64,000 bases of DNA, taken from contig NZ_BOOO01000048.1 in NCBI RefSeq assembly GCF_016863275.1, forward strand, positions 1 through 64,000, in the 5' to 3' direction. Below are positions 52,445 to 61,065 of the stretch, piece by piece (the first letter of the stretch is position 1; each line of letters starts with the position of its first letter). This DNA is from Planotetraspora mira. GTDB taxonomy: Bacteria; Actinomycetota; Actinomycetes; Streptosporangiales; Streptosporangiaceae. Below the pieces are notes generated by a model, which was not told the origin of the DNA, made no database searches, and saw nothing but the letters and a program-made list of their open reading frames with translations. The translations under genes were made by a program, and so were the position numbers.

Positions 52445-53200
52445 TCAGCTGGTGGCGCCCCAGGTGAGAGAGAGGCCGGTGGCGGCGCGTTCGGTGCGGA
52501 TCTCCATCATGCTGCCGAGGATGGTGGCATGGTCGGACACCACGGGCGTGGCGTCGAGCGTGTAGGTGATCCGGGTGCTGACGAGCACCGGGCTGCCTTG
52601 CGGCTCGTGGAGGTGGCGGGCGACGGCGGGGTCGAGCAGACCGGGCCGGACCACCTCGGACGCCCGGGCGACCGTCACTCCCGTGTCGGCGAGCGCCGCG
52701 TAGAGGGAGACGGCGGTGAAGTCGCGGTCGCGGATCTGGTCGGCCACCGGCCGGCGGACCCAGGACACCTGGTGTACGGCGGGACGCCCCGCGAACTCGC
52801 GGACCCGCTCCAGCCGCAGGGCGGTGTCGCCGGGACGCAGTCGCAGCTCCGCGGCGATCCGGGCGGGGGCCCGGCGCACCGCCCGCCCGGCCACCGCGGT
52901 GCGCACGTCGTGGCCTTGCTTGAGCAGGTCGTCGACCAGGCTGCGGAGCGAGTCGAGCTGGTACGCCAGGTGGGGCGGGGCGATGAACGTGCCCCTGCCG
53001 GGCTGCTGCACGATCAGCTTCTCGTCGCTGAGCTCCCGCAACGCCTGGCGCAGCGTCATGAGGGTCACCCCGTAGGAGGCGCTCAGCTCCCGTTGCGGCG
53101 GCAGGGCCTCACCGGGGGCGTAGTGTCCCGACCGGATCTTCGCGGCGAGGTCGGCGGCGATGGCGCGGTATCTCGCCTCGTGCCCGGCGTCGGGGGTCAT
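52445..53200 (-). CDS. GntR/HutC family regulator with UTRA domain
   Basis: 251 residues. Winged helix at the front (YRAIAADLAAKIRSGHYAPG, LPPQRELSASYGVTLMTLRQ, IVQQPGRGTFIAPP) and a UTRA ligand domain behind (TALRLERVREFAGRPAVHQV, SLYAALADTGVTVARASEVV, ISTRITYTLDATPVVSDHAT-like end). ATG 53200 overlaps the trpA stop by four bases, so the regulator is the third gene of a trpB-trpA-gntR operon and likely binds GTTNTANAAC sites at 55229-55258. Its ligand may be a tryptophan-related compound. Confidence 0.86.
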   Translation of the reverse strand: MTPDAGHEARYRAIAADLAAKIRSGHYAPGEALPPQRELSASYGVTLMTLRQALRELSDEKLIVQQPGRGTFIAPPHLAYQLDSLRSLVDDLLKQGHDVRTAVAGRAVRRAPARIAAELRLRPGDTALRLERVREFAGRPAVHQVSWVRRPVADQIRDRDFTAVSLYAALADTGVTVARASEVVRPGLLDPAVARHLHEPQGSPVLVSTRITYTLDATPVVSDHATILGSMMEIRTERAATGLSLTWGATS

Positions 53201-54012
53201 CGTGGTCGGTCACACTCCTGGTCGAGGGCTTGCCGCAGGGTCGCGAGGAAGGCCCGCAGGTCGTCCGGCCCATCCCCGTCGAGCACCCGCCGCATGACCG
53301 CGGCGCCGACCACCACGCCGTCGGCGTGCCGGCGGGCTTCGCGTGCCTGTTCCGGGGTGGAAATGCCAAATCCTAGCAAGACCGGCCGGTCGGAGACGCG
53401 CCTGATCCGCTCGGTGAGCTCCGCCGCCGAAGCGGCGAGGGCGGCCCGCTCACCGGTGGTGCCCATCAGCGACACCGCGTAGACGAATCCGCGGCTGCGG
53501 CACGAGATCTCCGCCAGCCGCGGCTGCGGCGTCGCCGGCGACGCCAGCAGGACCAGCTCGATCCCGGCGGCGGCTGCCACGTCCGTCAGCTCGTCCGCCT
53601 CGTGCACCGGCAGGTCGGGCACGATCAGGCCGTCGACGCCCGCCCGGCGCAGCGCGGCGCAGAACTCCTCGGGGCCGTCGTGCAGCACCAGGTTGTAGTA
53701 GGTGCTGATGACCAGCGGCACGCCCAGGTCCGGCATGCCGGACAGATCGGTGAGGATCCGGCGGGTGCTCGCCCCCCGGGCCAGTGCCGTTTCGCCGGCC
53801 TGCTGGATGGTGACGCCGTCCAGCGTGGGGTCGGAGAAGGGCAGGCCGACCTCGATCGCGTCCGCCCCGGCGGCGGCGAACGCCCGCAGGTAGTCCGTCC
53901 AGCCGGACGTGATCCCCCCGGTGATGTACGGCATGAGCAGGCCGCGGCCGGCGTCCCGGTGGGCACGCAGACGGCGTTCGACCGTGCCCGCGGCCAGGGT
54001 GTGGTTCGTCAC
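53197..54012 (-). CDS. trpA: Tryptophan synthase alpha chain
   Basis: 271 residues, normal length. It splits indole-3-glycerol phosphate to indole. LMPYITGGITSGWTDYLRAF, ADAIEVGLPFSDPTLDGVTI (catalytic Glu in VGLPFSDP, Asp in FSDPTLDG), GVDGLIVPDLPVHEADEL, GFVYAVSLMGTTGERAAL and PVLLGFGISTPEQAREARRH are all present. The loop GTTGER replaces the common GVTG. GTG 54012 overlaps the trpB stop by four bases. Second gene of a trpBA-gntR operon lacking all other trp genes. Confidence 0.93.
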   Translation of the reverse strand: MTNHTLAAGTVERRLRAHRDAGRGLLMPYITGGITSGWTDYLRAFAAAGADAIEVGLPFSDPTLDGVTIQQAGETALARGASTRRILTDLSGMPDLGVPLVISTYYNLVLHDGPEEFCAALRRAGVDGLIVPDLPVHEADELTDVAAAAGIELVLLASPATPQPRLAEISCRSRGFVYAVSLMGTTGERAALAASAAELTERIRRVSDRPVLLGFGISTPEQAREARRHADGVVVGAAVMRRVLDGDGPDDLRAFLATLRQALDQECDRPR

Positions 54013-55214
54013 AGCAGCTCCTTCAGGGTTGAGACGTCCTTGTCGCCCCTGCCGGACAACGTCATCAGCACCGTCGATCCTGCGGGGAGGTCGCCGCCGC
54101 CCGCCGCGCTGATCACCCAGGCGAGGGCGTGCGCCGATTCGAGCGCCGGGACGATGCCTTCGGTACGCGCCAGCCGTACCGCCGCGCCGACCGCCTCGTC
54201 GTCGGTCACCGTGACGTAGCGGGCCCGGCCCAGGTCGCGCAGGTGGGCGTGCTCCGGGCCGACTCCCGGGTAGTCGAGCCCGGCGGCGATGGAGTGGGCC
54301 TGGGTGATCTGCCCGTCGTCGTCCTGCAGGAACAGCGAGCGGCAGCCGTGCAGGACGCCGAGCCGGCCGCGGGCCGCCCCGGCGCCGCCCTCCGCCTCGA
54401 CACCGACCAGGCGCGCCGGGGTGTCGGCGAATCCGGCGAACGTGCCGGCCGCGTTGGAGCCGCCGCCGACACACGCGACCACGTAGTCCGGGACGCCGGT
54501 CCGCAGCTCGGCGGCGCACTGCGCGCGGGCCTCGTCGCCGATGATCCGCTGGAACTCCCTGACCATCCATGGGTACGGATCCGGCCCGACGACCGAGCCG
54601 ATGCAGTAGTGGGAGTCGCCGGTCGCGCCCACCCAGTGCCGCATCGCCTCGCTGGTCGCGTCCTTGAGGGTACGGCTGCCCGTGGTCACCGGAACCACCT
54701 CGGCGCCCAGCATGCGCATCCGGAAGACGTTCAGCGCCTGCCGCTCGATGTCGCGCTCGCCCATGAACACCGTGGCCTCAAGCCCGAGCAGCGCGGCGGC
54801 GGTCGCGGTGGCCACCCCGTGCTGGCCCGCTCCCGTCTCGGCGATCAGCCTGCGCCGTCCCATCCGGGTGGCCAGCAGGGCCTGGCCCAGCACGTTGTTG
54901 ATCTTGTGGGATCCGGTGTGGGTGAGATCCTCGCGCTTGAGGTACAGCTGCACGCCCAGCGCCTCCGACAGCCGGCGGGCCGGTGTGAGCGGGGTCGGCC
55001 GCCCGGCGTGCACGGCGAGCAGCCGCGCCAGGGCGCCGCGGAACCCCGGATCCGCCCAGGCCTCCCGGAACGCCTCGTCCACCTCGCGGCATGCCTCCAC
55101 CAGGGACTCCGGCGCGTACCGTCCGCCGTACTCGCCGAATCGGCCCCGCGCTCGGGGCTCGCCCATCGTCCCGTCCGGCGGGACCGGCTCACGCCACGGC
55201 GACATGTCTCGCAT
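54009..55214 (-). CDS. trpB: Tryptophan synthase beta chain
   Basis: 401 residues, TrpB1 class. It joins indole and serine on PLP. GRFGEYGGRYAPESLVEACR, LYLKREDLTHTGSHKINNVL (PLP lysine in SHKIN), RLIAETGAGQHGVATATAAA (catalytic Glu), CVGGGSNAAGTFAGFADTPA (phosphate-binding glycines), VEAEGGAGAARGRLGVLHG. GGGAG lies six bases before ATG 55214. A triple GntR-type site stands immediately upstream, so expression is likely controlled by the third gene of the operon. Confidence 0.94.
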   Translation of the reverse strand: MRDMSPWREPVPPDGTMGEPRARGRFGEYGGRYAPESLVEACREVDEAFREAWADPGFRGALARLLAVHAGRPTPLTPARRLSEALGVQLYLKREDLTHTGSHKINNVLGQALLATRMGRRRLIAETGAGQHGVATATAAALLGLEATVFMGERDIERQALNVFRMRMLGAEVVPVTTGSRTLKDATSEAMRHWVGATGDSHYCIGSVVGPDPYPWMVREFQRIIGDEARAQCAAELRTGVPDYVVACVGGGSNAAGTFAGFADTPARLVGVEAEGGAGAARGRLGVLHGCRSLFLQDDDGQITQAHSIAAGLDYPGVGPEHAHLRDLGRARYVTVTDDEAVGAAVRLARTEGIVPALESAHALAWVISAAGGGDLPAGSTVLMTLSGRGDKDVSTLKELL

Positions 55215-55228
55215 GCCATGCTCCCATC

Positions 55229-55258
55229 GTTCTATAACTCTATAAGGAGTTCTATAAC
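55229..55258. promoter_or_regulatory. GntR/HutC-type operators upstream of trpB
   Basis: GTTCTATAAC occurs twice (55229-55238 and 55249-55258), exactly 20 bases apart; each is the palindrome GTTNTANAAC. A looser third copy, ACTCTATAAGGAGT (55237-55250), bridges them. Three TCTATAA cores at 55231, 55239 and 55251 leave the trpB start 15 bases away. Confidence 0.7.
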
Positions 55259-55351
55259 AGTGAGTGTGGCATGGGAGGCGAGGACGCGCCACCACCGGTG
55301 CCCGGCACGGCAACCAGGAGGGTCTTCGGCCGCGAATCACAGCACGGGCGG

Positions 55352-56650
55352 TTACTCGGATTCCGCGCGGGGACGCCAGGTTCCGTCGAGTGGGATGCCG
55401 GCGGCGGCCGCGATCCGGTTACGCGATTCCAGCAACCTGCTCTGCAAGGCCGGCAGGTCCACACCCACCAGCCGCCCGTCGCGCTTGACCACGCGGCCGG
55501 CCACCAGAACCGTGTCGACCAGGCCGGGATGGCCGGCGGCGACGACGGTGCCGGCGGGGTCGGTGACCGGGAACACGGTGGGATCGTCGGCGCGCAGCAG
55601 GATGATGTCGGCGTCCTTGCCTGGCGTGAGGCTGCCCGTTCGGGCGGCGAGTCCGCACGCCCGGGCGCCGTCGACGGTGGCGAACTTCAGCAGGTCCCGG
55701 GAGTTCAGTCCGCCGTCGAGGCCGCGCTGCACGGCGTAAGCGGTGCGCATGGTGGCGAACATGTCGCCGCCGACCGAAGGGCAGTCGTCGATGGACAACG
55801 TCGGGCGCAGGCCGGCCGCCAGCATGCGACCGGTCATCGGCCAGCCGAAGCCCATCTTCAGCTCGACGTCCGGGCTGATCGACACCGAACTGCCGGCGTC
55901 GGCGAGCATCTTCAACTCGTCGTCGCTGATCCCGTTGGCGTGCACGAAGGTCGTGGTGTCGAAAAGCAGACCGTGCTCGCGGAGTTCGGCGATCGGGCGG
56001 CCGCCTGTCAGGCCGTCGACGTGCACACTGGTCCGCAGTCCGAGATCGGCTGCCAGCTTCAGGTCTGCGGCGACCATGTTCATGGTGGCCTCACCCGGAC
56101 CGCGCAGGCCCAAGGCCATGGTGACCAGGCCGTCTTCCGGAACGTCGGACCGGACGCGGCGGACCTCGGCGTCGATCTGGTCATCGGTGCGGTACCCCGC
56201 GCCGTAGCAGAGGATCGACCGTCCGGGCACGGCTCGCAGGCCGGCGAGGGCGGCGTCCGCGTGTTCGGGGCTCTGCGCGGCGTGGAACCAGTCCAGCATC
56301 GTCGTCACGCCGGAGTGCAGCGCCTCCAGCCGGCCCAGCATGTTGCCCAGATAGACGTCCTCAGGTTCGTAGTGGGGCTTCAACGTGCCGTGCACCGCCA
56401 CCACGTAGTCGGCGAATGTCCAGTCCGCGCCGATGCCGCGGAACGCGGTCTGCCAGGTGTGCCGGTGGGTGTCGACGAAGCCGGGCAGCACGATCCGGTC
56501 GGTCGCGCCGATCATCGCCGCGTCCGGCGCGTCGATCCGCTCGGCCACCTCGACGATCACGCCGTCTTCGATCAGCACGTCGCCGCGGTCGAAATCGCCG
56601 ACAGCCGCGTCCATGCTGACGACGGTGCCGCCGGTAATCAGGGTCCTCAT
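55352..56650 (-). CDS. Amidohydrolase (ATZ/TRZ-type deaminase family)
   Basis: 432 residues. Metal-dependent TIM-barrel hydrolase: LPGFVDTHRHTWQTAFRGIG (HxH), SVHVDGLTGG and FVHANGISDDEL (third and fourth His), and LSIDDCPSVGGDMFATMRTA with the catalytic Asp in place of the more common D-N. The small N-terminal and C-terminal strands form the composite domain (GTVVSMDAA; LTPGKDADIILLR). Substrates of the family are adenosine, guanine, triazines or hydroxy-heterocycles. ATG 56650 overlaps the stop of an alpha/beta-hydrolase remnant (ATGA). Confidence 0.85.
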   Translation of the reverse strand: MRTLITGGTVVSMDAAVGDFDRGDVLIEDGVIVEVAERIDAPDAAMIGATDRIVLPGFVDTHRHTWQTAFRGIGADWTFADYVVAVHGTLKPHYEPEDVYLGNMLGRLEALHSGVTTMLDWFHAAQSPEHADAALAGLRAVPGRSILCYGAGYRTDDQIDAEVRRVRSDVPEDGLVTMALGLRGPGEATMNMVAADLKLAADLGLRTSVHVDGLTGGRPIAELREHGLLFDTTTFVHANGISDDELKMLADAGSSVSISPDVELKMGFGWPMTGRMLAAGLRPTLSIDDCPSVGGDMFATMRTAYAVQRGLDGGLNSRDLLKFATVDGARACGLAARTGSLTPGKDADIILLRADDPTVFPVTDPAGTVVAAGHPGLVDTVLVAGRVVKRDGRLVGVDLPALQSRLLESRNRIAAAAGIPLDGTWRPRAESE

Positions 56651-56751
56651 GGGGTAAGCGCCTCCACGAACGCCTTCGGATTGTCCAACATCACGTTGTG
56701 GTGGGAACCCGGTGCCGCCAAGGGGTCGCCCATCTGCCGTGACGCCTCAAG
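56647..56751 (-). pseudogene. C-terminal remnant of an alpha/beta hydrolase
   Basis: Reading leftward, a frame gives MGDPLAAPGSHHNVMLDNPK and AFVEALTP, then TGA. That is the last strand and helix of an alpha/beta hydrolase, with the catalytic His expected in GSHHN. The stop overlaps the amidohydrolase start by four bases, the remains of translational coupling. Everything upstream (nucleophile elbow, core) is gone; the open frame persists to about 56830 without resemblance. So an operon of hydrolase plus amidohydrolase has lost its first gene. Confidence 0.7.
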
Positions 56752-56866
56752 CGTGGCCGACCGGCATGCCGCCTTGATGCCTATCGCGGCAACTTTGGCA
56801 GCAAATAGCGCCTTAGAACGGTTATCTGATGTGGTAGGTGCGGCGGTGGCGCAATAATCTGCTCAC

Positions 56867-57310
56867 GTGGATGACGTGGACCGGTCGATACTGGCCGTGC
56901 TTGAGAAGTACGGTCGGATCAGCAACGCGGAACTCGCCGCCCGGGTCGGTCTGTCGCCGTCTCCCTGCCTCCGTCGCGTGCGGCGGCTGGAGGAGACCGG
57001 GGTGATCCGCGGTTACCGGGCGCTGATCGATCCCGCTGCCGTCGGCCGCAGCCTGCGGGTGTTCGCCGGTATCCGGCTGGTACGGCACGGCCGCAAGGAT
57101 GTGGTCGCGTTCGAGCGTGCGGTCGTCCGACTGTCCGAAGTGGTGCATTGCCACCACGTCACCGGCAACTACGACTACCTGCTCCAGGTCGAGGTCGCCG
57201 ACCTGGCCGCCTACGAGGACTTCCACGCCAACCGCTTGGCCAACCTGCCCAGCGTGGCCGCGGTGACCAGCTACGTCACCATGAAGACGCTCTCCGCCGA
57301 CAGCACGTGA
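56867..57310 (+). CDS. Lrp/AsnC family regulator
   Basis: 147 residues. AsnC helix-turn-helix (ISNAELAARVGLSPSPCLRR, 18-37; VRRLEETGVIRGYRALIDPA) and the RAM ligand domain (HHVTGNYDYLLQVEVADLAA, LANLPSVAAVTSYVTMKTL). The GTG start lacks a ribosome site, but TAATCT at 56855-56860 ends six bases before it, so the message is probably leaderless. It is followed, after a terminator, by the E1-like gene and divergent from the amidohydrolase remnant; either may be its target. Typical ligands are amino acids. Confidence 0.88.
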   Translation: MDDVDRSILAVLEKYGRISNAELAARVGLSPSPCLRRVRRLEETGVIRGYRALIDPAAVGRSLRVFAGIRLVRHGRKDVVAFERAVVRLSEVVHCHHVTGNYDYLLQVEVADLAAYEDFHANRLANLPSVAAVTSYVTMKTLSADST

Positions 57311-57360
57311 ATTGCGGCAGGCCTTCTGACCTGGGGAAGCCTTGTAGCCAGTTGGATGAC

Positions 57361-57387
57361 GGGCTCGGGAGCGGATGTCCCGAGCCC
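57361..57387 (+). terminator. Terminator after lrp gene
   Basis: GGGCTCGGGA (57361-57370) and TCCCGAGCCC (57378-57387) pair perfectly, loop 7, 51 bases after the stop. A second dyad (CCACGTCGC at 57386 and GCGACGTGG at 57416) follows and may regulate the next gene. Confidence 0.65.
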
Positions 57388-57560
57388 ACGTCGCCGTGGA
57401 ACCCGAGAGCCGGCTGCGACGTGGTTCCGCACGGGGGCGACCAGCCGCGGAGATGGGCATCAGGACAAAATGTCACGATGCCTTGTGTTCTCGGCGCCGA
57501 CTACCAGGGGCGCCCGGGCCGGGGCGGGATACTGCGCGCCACAAGCGATCGAGGATCTTC

Positions 57561-59939
57561 ATGACTCAGACGGACGACAGGCCCCTCGCGGACGGTTCGG
57601 ACCAGCCGCTCTCGACTATTCGCCCGGGTTTGACAGACGACGAAGCCACGGCGCTTCGCGAGATCTCCACAAGGGTTCTCTGGCTGTCCTCGGCCATCGT
57701 GGACGCCGCGAACCGTAACCGGCCCAACCCCTCGGGCGTGAAAGTCGGCGGACACCAGGCGTCGTCGGCGTCGATGGTCGACATCATGGTCGCCCTCTGG
57801 TTCCACGAGCTGACTCACGAAGACCGCGTCTCGGTCAAGCCGCACGCCTCACCTGTGCTCCACGCGATCAACTACCTACTCGGAGATCTCGACCCGAAGT
57901 ACCTGCGAACGCTCCGAGAGAAGGGCGGCCTCCAGAGCTATCCGAGCCGGATCAAGGACCCCGACACGGTCGACTTCTCCACCGGCTCGGTGGGCATCGG
58001 CGCGACAGCCTCGTTGTGGGCCGCGATGTCGCTCCGGTACTTGCGGTCGCGTTCGGCCGCCGCTCCCGCCGCCGGCCGGTTCGTCAGCCTGCTCGGCGAC
58101 GCCGAACTCGACGAAGGCGCCATCTGGGAGGCGATCGCCGATCCTGCCGTCCCCTCCATGGGTGAGCTCCTGTGGATCGTCGATCTGAACCGGCAGTCGC
58201 TGGACCGCGTCGTCCCGGACATTCAGATCGAGCGGCTCCAAGGCATGTTCGCCGCCGCCGGATGGCAGGTCATCACGCTGAAGTGGGGCCGCCTGATCAG
58301 CGAACTGTTCGAGCTTCCAGGAGGTGAGGAGCTTCGAGTGAGGCTCGAGGCGATGCCGAACGAGGAGTACCAGCGAATGCTGCGTGTCGACTCCTCCCAG
58401 ATCGCCGACCGGATCCTTGATGGTGGAGGAAGTGACAGGCTCCGCGCACTGGTCCGCGATCTGGAGCCGGCCAGGCTCGCCGCGGCCATCCGGGACCTCG
58501 GCGGCCACGACCTCGGCCTGCTCACGGACACCTACAGCAGCGCCGCGACCAATCGGCCAACCGTGATCTTCGCCTATACGATCAAGGGGCGCGGCCTGCC
58601 CACGGAAGGGCATCCGAACAACCACTCGGCCTTGCTGACCGAAGCGCAGATGCACGACCTGGCTGAGCGATGTGGCACCAGCCTCGAAGATCCCTGGCGG
58701 AGCTTCAGCGCCGACTCGATTTCCGGCCGCCTGTGCTCTACCCGCGCCGAGCTGCTCAAACGTCCGCCGCTGCGACCTCTGCCGGAGGTGGCCGTCCCGA
58801 CCTCGCTCGGCCACCCGTACCGCAAACCCACATCCACGCAGGCCGCTCTGGGTCGCCTCCTCGCAGACATCCCTCGCGATGCCCCGGATCTGGCGCCGTA
58901 CATCGTCACCTGCAGCCCGGACGTCGCCTCCTCGACCAACCTCGGCGGCTGGATCAACAAGACCGGTGTGTGGTCGATCGCGGACCGCCGCGACTGGTTC
59001 GCGGACGACACCGAGCGGATCCTGAAGTGGGCTGAACTCCCGACCGGACAGCACATCGAACTGGGCATCGCGGAGGTGAATCTTGTCAGCCTTCTCGGTG
59101 AGCTCGGTGCCACCTGGAGCCGCTGGGGGCACCGGCTGATCCCCATCGGGACCTTGTACGACCCGTTCGTGTCCCGGGCGCTCGAACCGTGGTCATACGG
59201 GATCTACGCCGGCGGTCAGTCGATCCTCGTCGGCACGCCGTCCGGTGTGACCCTCGCTCCGGAAGGCGGCGCCCACCAGTCGATCACGACTCCGTCGATC
59301 GGGCTTGAGCAGCCGGCATGCACGGCTTGGGAACCGGCGTTCGCCCAAGACCTGGAGTGGACCTTCTTGCATGCGATGACCCAGGTCGGAATTCCGGGAG
59401 GAACATCGGCCTATTTCCGGCTCTCCACCCGCCCCATCGACCCCGACCTCGCACGACTGCCGGAGGAACCTGCACTCCTGGAGCGCCGCCGCCTGCAAGC
59501 CGTCGCCGGTGGGTACCGTCTCACCGACCATGACCCGGGATCCGAGCAGGTGACGCTTGTCGGAATGGGCGCGATCATGCCCGAAGTGACGCAGGCGGCT
59601 CAGATTCTCGAAAACCTCGGTATCGCGGCAGGTGTCGTCTGTCTGACCAGCGCCGACCTGGTTTTCCGATCGTTCCAGCAGCGTGGCGAGCGGCGCCCTG
59701 GTACTGGCGGCAACATCGTGGAGACGCTGTTTCCGCAGCCGTACCCGACGCCGTTGGTAACGGTCCTCGACGGCCACCCGCACACTCTTTCGTTCCTCGC
59801 CGGGGCCCGCGGAGACCGGATCCGCTGTCTCGGAGTGACTGAGTTCGGGCAGTCTTCGAGCCTCGCCGATGCTTATGCCCTGCACGGAATCGACGCAGGT
59901 TCCATCGTCGATGCGGCGCTCGGCCTGCTCGGTCGATAG
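57561..59939 (+). CDS. AceE-like thiamine-diphosphate E1 enzyme
   Basis: 792 residues, homodimeric-type 2-oxoacid dehydrogenase E1 rather than a classical transketolase. PHASPVLHAINYLLGDLDP, SVGIGATASLWAAMSLRYL and the ThDP-binding GDAELDEGAIWEAI (179-192) with DLNRQSLDRVV correspond to AceE GDGEMDE...NLQRLDGPV, with GDG changed to GDA. The central domain (AEVNLVSLLGELGATW, Glu of the ThDP ring site) and C-terminal domain are present. It is shorter than AceE (about 890), and no E2 or E3 gene is near, so it may act alone as a decarboxylase or acyloin former. GAGGATC precedes the ATG. Confidence 0.78.
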   Translation: MTQTDDRPLADGSDQPLSTIRPGLTDDEATALREISTRVLWLSSAIVDAANRNRPNPSGVKVGGHQASSASMVDIMVALWFHELTHEDRVSVKPHASPVLHAINYLLGDLDPKYLRTLREKGGLQSYPSRIKDPDTVDFSTGSVGIGATASLWAAMSLRYLRSRSAAAPAAGRFVSLLGDAELDEGAIWEAIADPAVPSMGELLWIVDLNRQSLDRVVPDIQIERLQGMFAAAGWQVITLKWGRLISELFELPGGEELRVRLEAMPNEEYQRMLRVDSSQIADRILDGGGSDRLRALVRDLEPARLAAAIRDLGGHDLGLLTDTYSSAATNRPTVIFAYTIKGRGLPTEGHPNNHSALLTEAQMHDLAERCGTSLEDPWRSFSADSISGRLCSTRAELLKRPPLRPLPEVAVPTSLGHPYRKPTSTQAALGRLLADIPRDAPDLAPYIVTCSPDVASSTNLGGWINKTGVWSIADRRDWFADDTERILKWAELPTGQHIELGIAEVNLVSLLGELGATWSRWGHRLIPIGTLYDPFVSRALEPWSYGIYAGGQSILVGTPSGVTLAPEGGAHQSITTPSIGLEQPACTAWEPAFAQDLEWTFLHAMTQVGIPGGTSAYFRLSTRPIDPDLARLPEEPALLERRRLQAVAGGYRLTDHDPGSEQVTLVGMGAIMPEVTQAAQILENLGIAAGVVCLTSADLVFRSFQQRGERRPGTGGNIVETLFPQPYPTPLVTVLDGHPHTLSFLAGARGDRIRCLGVTEFGQSSSLADAYALHGIDAGSIVDAALGLLGR

Positions 59940-59967
59940 CCGACCGCAAGCTCACCCCCGACGGGTC

Positions 59968-60150
59968 CCGTTGCAGCGGGCCGCGAACCGTTCGACGGGC
60001 CGGTGCCGCCGGAGCACGCCCGGAACGCCCAGTGGGGGAGCCGCGGAACGTCGGTGAGGTCGCAGGACGCCGAGACCGGCGACGGCGTCCTGCGGCACCC
60101 GTCGTGGCGTGGGCTGCGGTCGGACGAGGACCCCGGCGACCTCGTCCGCA
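59968..60150 (+). pseudogene. C-terminal remnant of an ATP-dependent DNA ligase
   Basis: Three frames in turn match the end of a LigC/LigD-type ligase: PLQRAAN in one, PFDGPVPPEHARNAQW in the next (60 percent of the OB-domain start), VEPRNVGEVA shifted again, and DGVLRHPSWRGLRSDEDPGD in the last. At least three small insertions or deletions separate them. The rest of the gene is absent. It lies between the convergent E1 and DJ-1 genes and is clearly dead. Confidence 0.7.
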
Positions 60151-60167
60151 TCCGGGTCGCGGCGGGG

Positions 60168-60857
60168 CTAGAGGACTTTGAGTAGTCGTTCGGCCAGGAC
60201 GGCTGCCGAGGCAGGGTTCTGTCCGGTGAACAGGCTGCGGTCAACCACCGTATAGGGCTTCCACATCTCGCCCTTGGTGAAGTTGACGCCCAGGTCAATG
60301 AGCTCGTCCTCCAGCAACCAACGGGCCTTTGGGCCGAGGCCGACCGCGTTCTCCTCCTCATTGGTGAACGCAGTTACTCGGTAGCCCGCGAACGGCGATA
60401 CGCCGTGGATCCTGGTCGCCAGCATCGCGGCCGGAGCGTGGCAGACAATGGCGAGAGGCTTTCCGGAGGCGAGCGCCGCGGTCAGTAACCGGCCGGCGTC
60501 CGCGTCGACGGACAGGTCTTCCATGGGGCCGTGGCCGCCAGGGAGGTAGACCGCGTCGTAATCCTCCAGACGGGCATCAGCCAATCGGATCGGCCGCCGC
60601 ATCACCTCCGCAGAGCGGATGATCGCCTCCAGATCGAGAGCGATCTGAGCGCTGCCGGCCATCTCAGGGCGCAGACTCATCATGTCCACGGTCGGGACTA
60701 CCCCGTTTGGGCTTGCGACCACGATCTGATGGCCTGCCTCGGCGAGCGCCTTGTACGGCGCCGCGAACTCCTCAGCCCAGTAACCGGTCGCATGCCTGGT
60801 GCCGTCCTTGAGCGTCCAGTACGCCGTCCCGGTCATCACGAAAAGTAGACTCGCCAC
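60168..60857 (-). CDS. DJ-1/PfpI family protein (Hsp31-like)
   Basis: 229 residues. SLLFVMTGTAYWTLKDGTRH and TGYWAEEFAAPYKALAEAGH start it, YLPGGHGPMEDLSVDADAG carries the conserved Glu-adjacent loop, and PLAIVCHAPAAML the nucleophile Cys on its elbow. This long type acts as a glyoxalase III or deglycase/chaperone (Hsp31, YDR533C). GAGGAGG lies nine bases before GTG 60857, and family resemblance begins there; ATG 60875 is the alternative. Standalone gene in a methylglyoxal-type neighbourhood only by weak inference. Confidence 0.84.
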   Translation of the reverse strand: MASLLFVMTGTAYWTLKDGTRHATGYWAEEFAAPYKALAEAGHQIVVASPNGVVPTVDMMSLRPEMAGSAQIALDLEAIIRSAEVMRRPIRLADARLEDYDAVYLPGGHGPMEDLSVDADAGRLLTAALASGKPLAIVCHAPAAMLATRIHGVSPFAGYRVTAFTNEEENAVGLGPKARWLLEDELIDLGVNFTKGEMWKPYTVVDRSLFTGQNPASAAVLAERLLKVL

Positions 60858-61065
60858 GGCCAACCGCCTCCTCATCCACACCTGACCGATTTGGCGCAGC
60901 ACCTATCTCCAATATGACATGGGTCACATTGCGGCGGTGTGCGCCTGGTCGACGCGACCTTGAGCCGGTCACGCCGCCGCTCGGTGAGCAGGTCGGCGCC
61001 GGTGGGCAGCGCGTCATCCTTGGGGATGCGGCTCCGAGGTGGGGAGGCACCCGCCCCGGCTCGGG

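Noticed and set aside
52303-52467. A 54-codon gene behind the promoter at 52267
   Set aside because: It runs into the gntR gene, has no ribosome site and resembles nothing known to me.
55229-55258. The two GTTCTATAAC copies as target-site duplications of a lost insertion sequence
   Set aside because: Each copy is itself palindromic, spacing is exactly two helical turns, and the location just before trpB fits operators better.
54129-55739. Rightward frame opposite trpB
   Set aside because: Antisense to unmistakable TrpB sequence and without any recognisable motif.
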